DNA from: Bdellovibrionales bacterium
GTDB taxonomy: Bacteria > Bdellovibrionota > Bdellovibrionia > Bdellovibrionales > UBA1609
Direction: 5' to 3'
Length of the DNA stretch: 42,691 nt
NCBI GenBank assembly: GCA_020628165.1
Contig: JAHDFM010000014.1
Coordinates: 40,977 to 83,667 of the forward strand
A program made the translations under genes and the position numbers. This document shows positions 36,786-42,691 of this stretch, piece after piece. Every line of letters starts with the position of its first letter. Within the stretch, counting starts at the first letter, position 1. The notes under the pieces were generated by a model, which was given only the letters and a program-made list of their open reading frames with translations, did not search any database and was not told the DNA's origin.

Positions 36786-36808
36786 TCAATCTGTGCGAAG
36801 CGAAGAAT
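36786..36808 (+). repeat. REP-like dispersed repeat, copy 4
   Basis: TCAATCTGTGCGAAGCGAAG followed by AAT, agreeing with the consensus at about 19 of 23 positions. It lies in the short gap between the convergent barrel and coiled-coil lipoprotein genes, where a bidirectional terminator would be expected and none was seen. Confidence 0.5.
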
Positions 36809-36837
36809 ATCAACAAAAACCACTCACTCAAAAAAAA

Positions 36838-37509
36838 TCAACGCGAAGAACTCTCAGCCTTAAAAATTTTCAGCCGGTCTTGAAACTCCTTATCCAGGTC
36901 GTCAAAGCGAGATTTAATCTCGCTCTCTAAAGACTTAATATTGGAATCAAACAATTTCTTAGCATCTTTCTCATTGCTATAAAAAAGTTTTCGTTCCGAA
37001 TCTAAGTTTTGATAAAACTGCTTATTCTCTTTCGGACTTGCATTTTTATGATCAAAGTTTTTCTTTTTTAAATTGGCTTGTTCTGTGTATTCTTTGCGCC
37101 TGTCTCTTTGATCTTTAAAAAATAGTGATCTTTTCTCAGTAAGTTTCTTGCGTAAAGCTCTTTTTTTATCTCGAACAATTTTTAAATATGAAACTTTTAT
37201 ATCTTTTGAACTTCTGTTTTTATTGGCAAACAAACTATCAAGCAATAATTGTTGCGAACTTTTGTTTCCAGCATCGGTCGACATTTTGTTGAGCTCATTG
37301 ATATGAACAATTTCATCAGAGAAGATCATTTCTTTATTGAGGTCTAACTCATACTTGTTAGTTGCTTGTGAAGTATCATTTTTGGGTGGCTTGAATTCAT
37401 TGATAACAGGCTCTGTGGGCTCAGGTTGAGAATGAATGCTTTTAAAGTGTGAACAGGAAGTTAATAAAGAAAGACTGATACATATTAGAATTACATACTT
37501 TAATTTCAT
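36838..37509 (-). CDS. Coiled-coil lipoprotein of unknown function
   Basis: 223 residues. The lipobox LLTSC gives lipidated Cys19, followed by a Pro-rich linker (QPEPTEPVINEFKPP). From about residue 95 to the end the sequence is charged and continuous in heptad-like pattern (KKRALRKKLTEKRSLFFKDQ and onward), predicting one long helical coiled coil. The ATG overlaps the TGA of maiA by four nucleotides (37506-37509), so translation is probably coupled, although no functional link to tyrosine breakdown is apparent. Family not recognised. Confidence 0.65.
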   Translation of the reverse strand: MKLKYVILICISLSLLTSCSHFKSIHSQPEPTEPVINEFKPPKNDTSQATNKYELDLNKEMIFSDEIVHINELNKMSTDAGNKSSQQLLLDSLFANKNRSSKDIKVSYLKIVRDKKRALRKKLTEKRSLFFKDQRDRRKEYTEQANLKKKNFDHKNASPKENKQFYQNLDSERKLFYSNEKDAKKLFDSNIKSLESEIKSRFDDLDKEFQDRLKIFKAESSSR

Positions 37510-38171
37510 ACTTTTTCCTTGAGTTCATTGGGAGTGTCTTGTTGGTATCCAGGGCTTGCCAAACGAATTTCATCTCGTTGCAAACAGTTGTGTTCAATTT
37601 TTGTAAGAATAGTGAACTTGTCCATATCTACATCAAAGCGACGAGCGTTGTAAATTTGTGGCACTAAAAAAAGATCGGCAGCAGTGATTTCATTGCCAAA
37701 GCAAAATTTGCCGTGAAATTTTTTAAGTAACTTCTCAAGGTTTTGAAAACCAAAGTCAATCCAGTGGCGACTCCAAGCAAAGACATCTTCATTGCTAAAG
37801 CCATGGTCTTTTTTGAGTTTCTTACCAATTTTCAGGTTTTGAATGGGATGGATGCCACTATTGACCACTTCACACATTTGTAAAGTGATAGCTCTATCGT
37901 AGGTGTGCTTTGGAAAAAGTTGATAGGTCTCAGGGAACTCTTCATCGAGGTATTTAATAATAGCCATGGACTGAGCGATTTGTTGTCCGTTGTGTTCAAG
38001 AATGGGCAACTCACTAAAATGGCTCATGTCACTGAAGTCGGGCAAAAGGTGCTCGCCAGTTTTTAAATTGATGGCGGCACATTCGTATTCTAGCTTTTTA
38101 AGGTTCAAGGCTGCACGCACTCGGTAAGAGGCGGAGCTGCGGAAATAGGTGTAAAGTTTTAAATGGTTCAT
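37506..38171 (-). CDS. maiA: Maleylacetoacetate isomerase (zeta-class GST)
   Basis: 221 residues, usual for MaiA. The N-terminal thioredoxin-like domain holds the glutathione motif YFRSSASYRVRAALNLK (residues 9-25) with Ser12-Ser13; the more common Cys is Ala14 here. The C-terminal helical domain has GNEITAADLFLVPQIYNA (about 164-181), characteristic of the zeta class. It isomerises 4-maleylacetoacetate to 4-fumarylacetoacetate, using glutathione. The divergent neighbour encodes fumarylacetoacetase, the next step, which supports the call. Confidence 0.93.
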   Translation of the reverse strand: MNHLKLYTYFRSSASYRVRAALNLKKLEYECAAINLKTGEHLLPDFSDMSHFSELPILEHNGQQIAQSMAIIKYLDEEFPETYQLFPKHTYDRAITLQMCEVVNSGIHPIQNLKIGKKLKKDHGFSNEDVFAWSRHWIDFGFQNLEKLLKKFHGKFCFGNEITAADLFLVPQIYNARRFDVDMDKFTILTKIEHNCLQRDEIRLASPGYQQDTPNELKEKV

Positions 38172-38373
38172 AGCCTATTTTAGGGGGGATCTAGGAAGAA
38201 CTGCAATGCGAATATTTACAGTGTCATCGCGCTTCAAGCCTTTAAAGAAATCCATTAATCGCTAATATTTCATGCATTTAATGCTTTGCTCCACAATCGG
38301 AGTGTTGAGTCCTGCGGCTTGCACCTTAAATAAGGCTTATGTACTCTTCCTAAGCTTAAAGGAGAGTTGAGAT

Positions 38374-39357
38374 ATGAAGTTAGGAACTTTAAAAAGTCAA
38401 ACGAGCAAAGATGGTGAGTTGGTTGTTGTTAGCCAAGATAACAAGTGGGCTTTAAAGGTCACTGAAATTGCACCCAATATGCAAAATGCTTTGGAAAACT
38501 GGAGTTCCGTCTCTGGTCAACTTCAAGAGGCCTATGAGGGTTTAAACTCTGGACAAATTGAGAATAAAATTGAAGTTAATGAAAGCTTATTTCACTCACC
38601 ACTTCCAAGATCGTATCAGTGGGCAGATGGCTCGGCTTACATTCATCACATTAAACTTGTGCGCAAATCTAGAAACGCCGCACTTCCTGAAACTTTAGAA
38701 ACGGTTCCTTTAATGTATCAAGGAGGCAGCGATAACTTTTTAGCTCCTCGCGAAAACATCCCGCAAGTGGATTTTGGTCACGGCACTGACTTTGAAGGTG
38801 AAGTTGCAGTCATTGTAGATGATGTTCCTATGGGTACAAAAGCGGAAGATGCGATTGGTTACATTCGTTTAGTGATGTTGTGCAATGATGTGTCTTTGCG
38901 TGGATTAATTCCTTCAGAACTCAAGCAAGGGTTTGGCTTTCTACAAGGTAAGCCATCATCATCGTTTTCACCGTTTGCTGTCACTCCAGATGAATTAGGT
39001 GACGCTTGGAAAGGTGGTCGTTTGCACTTACCACTTTTAGTTCAGTACAACGACGAGTTCTTCGGAAATGCCGATGCCGGTGCTATGCACTTTAATTTTG
39101 GTGAGTTGATTGAACACGCAGCCAGAACACGTCATTTAAAAGCGGGAACTATTATTGGCAGTGGCACTGTCTCCAACGAAGATATGGACAGAGGAAGTTC
39201 GTGTTTAGCTGAGCGCAGAATGCTTGAAAAAATTCATGAAGGTGTGATTAAAACACCATTCATGAAAGAGGGTGACAAAGTCAAAATCGAAATGCTCAAC
39301 GAAAAAAATGAAAACATCTTCGGAACAATAGAACAAACCGTCGTTCCGTACGCATAA
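38374..39357 (+). CDS. Fumarylacetoacetase (FAH family)
   Basis: 327 residues. An AAGGAG site (38359-38364) lies nine nucleotides before the ATG. The FAH fold is shown by SYQWADGSAYIHH, FGHGTDFEGEVAVIVDD (metal-ligand acids) and the later AGTIIGSGTVSNED segment, with ERRMLEKI and EGDKVKIEM near the end. Length and motifs match the bacterial group that cleaves fumarylacetoacetate into fumarate and acetoacetate, the last step of tyrosine/homogentisate breakdown. Divergence from maiA across a 202-bp shared regulatory gap indicates co-regulation. No homogentisate dioxygenase or HPPD is in the window. Confidence 0.88.
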   Translation: MKLGTLKSQTSKDGELVVVSQDNKWALKVTEIAPNMQNALENWSSVSGQLQEAYEGLNSGQIENKIEVNESLFHSPLPRSYQWADGSAYIHHIKLVRKSRNAALPETLETVPLMYQGGSDNFLAPRENIPQVDFGHGTDFEGEVAVIVDDVPMGTKAEDAIGYIRLVMLCNDVSLRGLIPSELKQGFGFLQGKPSSSFSPFAVTPDELGDAWKGGRLHLPLLVQYNDEFFGNADAGAMHFNFGELIEHAARTRHLKAGTIIGSGTVSNEDMDRGSSCLAERRMLEKIHEGVIKTPFMKEGDKVKIEMLNEKNENIFGTIEQTVVPYA

Positions 39358-39444
39358 TTTTTACTTTTATGACAGTGCTTTGCTCAAGGTCACAAAACTC
39401 TGTTTAAGCTGACAGTGGGAGCTCTTAATTGAAGTTCCTGCGTT

Positions 39445-40509
39445 TTACGATTCCAATGCCAGTTGTATCAGTTGACTAATAAGCTCAGTGCTTTCGATGC
39501 CACTTTCTTTCCAGAGCATAGGGTACTGACTGATATTAGTGAACCCGGGGAAGGTGTTAACCTCATTCACGAGCAATGTTTGTTTGTCTGTGTAAAAGAA
39601 ATCACAGCGAGCAAGGCCACGACACTCAAGAGCTTTAAATGCAGTGATGGCTTGCTCTCGGACCTTTTTAGAAAGGTCTTTTGGTATATCAGCAGGTATT
39701 AATAGTTTTGCAGCATCAGAGTCGATGTATTTAGCATCAAAAGAATAAAAGCCATCGCTTGGGGCCACTTCTCCAACGGCTGAAGCTTTCACGTCAAGGT
39801 TGCCAAGCAAAGCCACTTCAAGCTCTCTGGCATTCACAGCTTCTTCAATCAAAACCTTATTATCAAACTTAAGAGCTTCATTAATACCAGCGAGGTATTC
39901 AGTTTCGTTGGTGACTTTTGAAACGCCTACAGATGACCCCATATTGGCGGGCTTAATAAATAAAGTTCTGCCAAGTTCAGCTGACGCTCTTTCATAAGAC
40001 GGTGGTTGAACCCCTTTGCGAGCTAGTAAGTGATTACAAACACCAAGGCCTTCATTGCGCAAAATCTTTTTAGTGATGTCTTTGTCCATGCACAGGGCGG
40101 AGCTCAAAACACCACAACCAACAACGGGTAAACCAGCCAATTGTAAAAAGCCTTGCAAACTTCCATCCTCACCATTTGGCCCATGTAAGACGGGGAGAAC
40201 AACATCGATGGCAGGTAGAGTGTCATATTCTTTATCAACTTGTATCAATTGTTTATTGTAATAACTCGGTGATAAAAAAACTCGGTTGTTATCTTTAGAA
40301 AATGTAATGTTTTTTGGGCTGTCTTGGTTTTGAAAAAGACTACTTTTATCTAACAAATGCCAAGAGCCTTTTTTGCTAATAGCGACAACTTCATATTCAA
40401 ATTTATTTTTGTCGAGAGCGTTGACGACATTAATGGTAGAGATCAGAGAAATTTCATGTTCAGCTGATTGTCCACCGCACAGAATGAGTACATTTTTTTT
40501 AGAAGTCAT
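39445..40509 (-). CDS. ddl: D-alanine--D-alanine ligase
   Basis: 354 residues from ATG 40509, which has GGAG nine nucleotides upstream; a TTG five codons earlier falls on that ribosome site. ATP-grasp enzyme that makes D-Ala-D-Ala for peptidoglycan. Seen: VLILCGGQSAEHEISLIS (N-terminus), VLHGPNGEDGSLQGFLQLAGLPVVG (the conserved HG-x-x-GEDG loop), FIKPANMGSSVGVSKV (ATP lid) and LLVNEVNTFPGFT (metal and D-Ala site). The length matches the DdlA type. It is isolated from the mur/fts genes, as is common for this type. Confidence 0.96.
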   Translation of the reverse strand: MTSKKNVLILCGGQSAEHEISLISTINVVNALDKNKFEYEVVAISKKGSWHLLDKSSLFQNQDSPKNITFSKDNNRVFLSPSYYNKQLIQVDKEYDTLPAIDVVLPVLHGPNGEDGSLQGFLQLAGLPVVGCGVLSSALCMDKDITKKILRNEGLGVCNHLLARKGVQPPSYERASAELGRTLFIKPANMGSSVGVSKVTNETEYLAGINEALKFDNKVLIEEAVNARELEVALLGNLDVKASAVGEVAPSDGFYSFDAKYIDSDAAKLLIPADIPKDLSKKVREQAITAFKALECRGLARCDFFYTDKQTLLVNEVNTFPGFTNISQYPMLWKESGIESTELISQLIQLALES

Positions 40510-40702
40510 AAGCCACGTCTCCAAGTTTTATTCTCAGTTGAATATACCATAAAGAGATAAAATAGAAATGAGAATGATGTTAAAAATAAGTTATTTAAAA
40601 CTGTATAGAATGATTGATCAAATTAAAAAAAAATCTAGGTCTACAATAATAAAGAGCTTACAAGCTGGGTTGTAATATAGAAATGGAACTGAATGTTTTA
40701 AG

Positions 40703-41353
40703 TTATTTATTTGAAATTGGCTTCTTGCGATTTGGATAGCAAGTGGTACAGATCTCACACTCCAGGCCGTGACAGGCCCTGGCTGTGCAATACTCGCGTC
40801 CGTAAAAAATAATGCGCAAATGTAGACGGTTCCACTCTTCAGGGGCAAATAATTTTTTGAGATCATTTTCTGTAGTGACCACATTTTTACCTGAGCTCAA
40901 CCCCCAACGCTTGGCTAAGCGATGAATGTGAGTGTCAACTGGAAAGGCTGGGTGACCAAAAGCTTGAGCCATCACGACAGAGGCTGTTTTGTGACCAACA
41001 CCAGGGAGCTTTTCAAGCTCCTCAAAACTTTCTGGCACTTCACCATTGTGCTCAGATAATATGATTTGCGACAGTTCATGAATAGCTTTCGATTTACGTG
41101 GAGAGAGACCACAAGGCTTAATGATTTCGCGGATGGTGTCTACTTTAAGCTTCACCATTTTTTGTGGTGTGTTGGCTTTTTTAAAGAGAGCAGGAGTGAT
41201 TTGATTCACACGTTTGTCAGTGCACTGAGCTGATAATAAAACAGCGATCAGCAAAGTATAAGCATCGCTGTGGTCTAACGGAATAGGAGTTTCAGGGTAA
41301 AGCTCTGCAAGTTTCTTTTCAATGTACTGGGCGCGTTCTATTTTTTTTCTCAT
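40703..41353 (-). CDS. nth: Endonuclease III with unusual iron-sulfur cysteine spacing
   Basis: 216 residues. Base-excision glycosylase/AP lyase for oxidised pyrimidines. The helix-hairpin-helix LPGVGHKTA carries the catalytic Lys122 and the acid is Asp140 (FPVDTHIHRL). The C-terminal cysteines are at 189, 194, 199, 202 and 205, giving C-x4-C-x4-C-x2-C-x2-C, instead of the usual C-x6-C-x2-C-x5-C of the [4Fe-4S] loop. Four of the five could still bind a cluster. It follows purN by 9 nt and is probably co-transcribed. Confidence 0.95.
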   Translation of the reverse strand: MRKKIERAQYIEKKLAELYPETPIPLDHSDAYTLLIAVLLSAQCTDKRVNQITPALFKKANTPQKMVKLKVDTIREIIKPCGLSPRKSKAIHELSQIILSEHNGEVPESFEELEKLPGVGHKTASVVMAQAFGHPAFPVDTHIHRLAKRWGLSSGKNVVTTENDLKKLFAPEEWNRLHLRIIFYGREYCTARACHGLECEICTTCYPNRKKPISNK

Positions 41354-41362
41354 GTTTCTCTT

Positions 41363-41929
41363 TTATAAAAGTTCTAAAACGGCATCCCAGAGTAACTGTT
41401 TTTCGACGCACTTCACTTGCTCTTGAATGCTGTCGGGAGTTTCTTCTTGTGACAGTTTGATTTTTTTTTGTTTGATGATCGGCCCTTCATCATACTCTGG
41501 GCTGACGTAGTGAATTGTCGCTCCGGTGAACTGTTCATGGTTTCTGTGGACGGCTTGATGTATTTTTAAACCATACATGCCTTTGCCACCATAAGCAGGT
41601 AGCAAGCTTGGATGGGTGTTAATAATATTGTATTTATCGATGAGAGTCTCACCCACTTTTTGTAAATAGCCAGCTAAAATAATGAGTTTGATTTTAAATG
41701 GCTTGAGAGTTTCGATGACTTCGTTGTCCCAATCTATTTGTTCAGAGAATTTTTTGGGGTTAATAACATAAAAAGGGCAATCGAGCTTTTTTGCTTTTTC
41801 AACGGCTTCACAATTTTTATTGTTTGTGATTAAAACTGCCGTTTTAATTTTTTTATGTTCGAGGCATTGCTTATAAATATATTCAAAAGTACTGCCATGT
41901 CCGGAAGAAAAAACTGCTATGTTTTTCAT
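41363..41929 (-). CDS. purN: Phosphoribosylglycinamide formyltransferase
   Basis: 188 residues, close to PurN of other bacteria (about 190-210). It transfers a formyl group from 10-formyl-THF to GAR in purine synthesis. Seen: VFSSGHGSTFEYI (phosphate-binding region, near residues 6-18), NIINTHPSLLPAYGG (residues 101-115, with catalytic Asn104 and His106) and EYDEGPII (Asp147). E. coli Asn106, His108 and Asp144 correspond. The N-terminal loop GHGST is a slight variant of the common SGxGSN. It precedes nth. Confidence 0.92.
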   Translation of the reverse strand: MKNIAVFSSGHGSTFEYIYKQCLEHKKIKTAVLITNNKNCEAVEKAKKLDCPFYVINPKKFSEQIDWDNEVIETLKPFKIKLIILAGYLQKVGETLIDKYNIINTHPSLLPAYGGKGMYGLKIHQAVHRNHEQFTGATIHYVSPEYDEGPIIKQKKIKLSQEETPDSIQEQVKCVEKQLLWDAVLELL

Positions 41930-42101
41930 GGTTTTGTTATGTCGATGAATTGTGTCTTTGTCAATTTCTCTTAAAAATTTGTGCCATAAGTGTCTATTTT
42001 TTATTAGAAAATTTGTTTATTTGATTTTAAACAGGCAAATGCTTATAAATGAGAGCACCATAAAGTAAGTAACTAAGCTCAGCCAATCTAATAAGAAGTT
42101 T

Positions 42102-42482
42102 ATGATGAAGACGTTTTTTGAAAGTATCAGAAAAAAAGCCAATCAAAAGTATTTGAATGCAAAGTTAAATAAAGGAGAGTTCAAAGAGCGTGTGAAAGAT
42201 GCATTAGTTAAGCTCAAAGATATCCTTAAACAAGAGTCCATTGAAACCAAAGAGATGCTCGAAGTTTACCAAAGGTATACTCGTGGTGAAGCCACAAAAA
42301 AAGAAATGGAAGAGGCCAATAAACAGTTCCGTGACGTGATTAAAGGTGTTGGTTTGGGAGTTATCATAGTTCTGCCCTTTAGTCCTATCACGATTCCAAT
42401 CATTGCCAAACTCGGCAAACGTCTTGGTGTCGATGTCTTTCCGACAGCTGTGAAAGAGCAAATGTCTAAGGAAAAAAACTAG
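42102..42482 (+). CDS. Small LETM1-like membrane-associated protein
   Basis: 126 residues. The first 70 residues are charged and helical (KKANQKYLNAKLNKGEFKER; a repeated Lys/Glu pattern). One hydrophobic segment at about residues 86-100 (GVGLGVIIVLPFSPITIPII) is followed by AKLGKRLGVDVFPTAV. The 'LPFSPITIPI-x-KLG-x-x-x-G-x-D-x-FP' pattern recalls the hydrophobic core of LETM1-domain proteins, though only that part is shared. Monocistronic by position. Function not predictable. Confidence 0.55.
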   Translation: MMKTFFESIRKKANQKYLNAKLNKGEFKERVKDALVKLKDILKQESIETKEMLEVYQRYTRGEATKKEMEEANKQFRDVIKGVGLGVIIVLPFSPITIPIIAKLGKRLGVDVFPTAVKEQMSKEKN

Positions 42483-42602
42483 TTAGCTGCTTTAAATATT
42501 CTACAATGACATTTGAAAGTCTTTACTAAACAGTGGTTATTGTTTGCTTTTCATAGGCCTTTCCTAGAAAATTAGGGGAGTAGCTTTGAAGGAGTCTAAG
42601 CC

Positions 42603-42691
42603 ATGCGATTTATTAAAAAGCCAATAACGGTGCTGTATCTTTTATTCTCAATTGTTCTCATCAGTATTGCTTTTCAAAATTGCTCCTCTCC
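42603..42691 (+). CDS. N-terminus of a lipoprotein gene (cut by window edge)
   Basis: ATG 42603 has an AAGGAG ribosome site at 42589-42594 with 8 nt spacing. The 29 readable residues form a lipoprotein signal: basic start (MRFIKK), hydrophobic stretch and AFQNC, with Cys27 as the lipid site, followed by serines. The rest of the gene is outside the window, so no function can be given. Confidence 0.75.
   Translation, partial: MRFIKKPITVLYLLFSIVLISIAFQNCSS

Overview
This window is an AT-rich chromosomal stretch (roughly 40% G+C by eye) with dense housekeeping genes and many secreted proteins or lipoproteins of unknown function. No tRNA, rRNA, transposase, integrase, phage or CRISPR genes were seen. 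The gene mix fits a Gram-negative, aerobic, 'delta-type' bacterium, most likely in the Bdellovibrionota: a caa3 oxidase operon of the SCO-coxBACD-ctaBA kind, a PII-glnA unit, outer-membrane barrels, a very large FN3-type surface lipoprotein and many short lipoproteins. The placement is an inference from gene content and style; no marker gene was searched.

Layout. 1-180 is the tail of a SpoVR-like gene. 354-2036 holds an exported protein, a lipoprotein and an orphan HI0074/HepT-like protein. 2101-4352 (minus strand) is a nitrogen unit, glnB then glnA then a GcvH-like protein that lacks the lipoyl lysine. A strong 37-bp inverted-repeat pair separates it from trmL (4615-5076). 5077-6284 has two small exported proteins, then secA (6472-9153). 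9390-13603 is a run of unrecognised exported, zinc-ribbon and coiled-coil proteins. 13814-16573 (minus) is a scramblase-like gene followed by oligopeptidase B. A repeat-bearing gap and a BamE-like lipoprotein follow.

17815-24704 is the best-defined block: a membrane cytochrome c, SCO, coxB (with fused cytochrome c), coxA (A2-type, YSHP motif), coxC, coxD, then ctaB and ctaA, which make heme O and heme A for the same enzyme. It encodes an almost complete caa3-type terminal oxidase with copper and heme delivery.

24735-27171 (minus) has an M23 peptidase, an NAPE-PLD-like metallo-beta-lactamase-fold protein and a membrane zinc-ribbon protein. 27495-29334 encodes a papain-like exported cysteine protease with a very large insertion, and a small Cys-containing exported protein. 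29336-35701 (minus) is a ~2,120-residue lipoprotein with four tandem ~1.2-kb modules of beta-sandwich domains. It is divergent from an outer-membrane barrel gene, and both genes have the same GACCGATAA motif 7-8 nt before the start codon. 36838-39357 carries maiA and a fumarylacetoacetase divergently (the end of tyrosine/homogentisate breakdown), then ddl, nth and purN (minus), a LETM1-like small protein, and the start of a lipoprotein gene at the right edge.

The least explained items are the lysine-less GcvH-like protein beside glnA, the inverted-repeat element at 4390-4577, the shared start-proximal motif at 35710-35934, the modified papain-like protease, and the giant modular lipoprotein with its unrecognised C-terminal domain.
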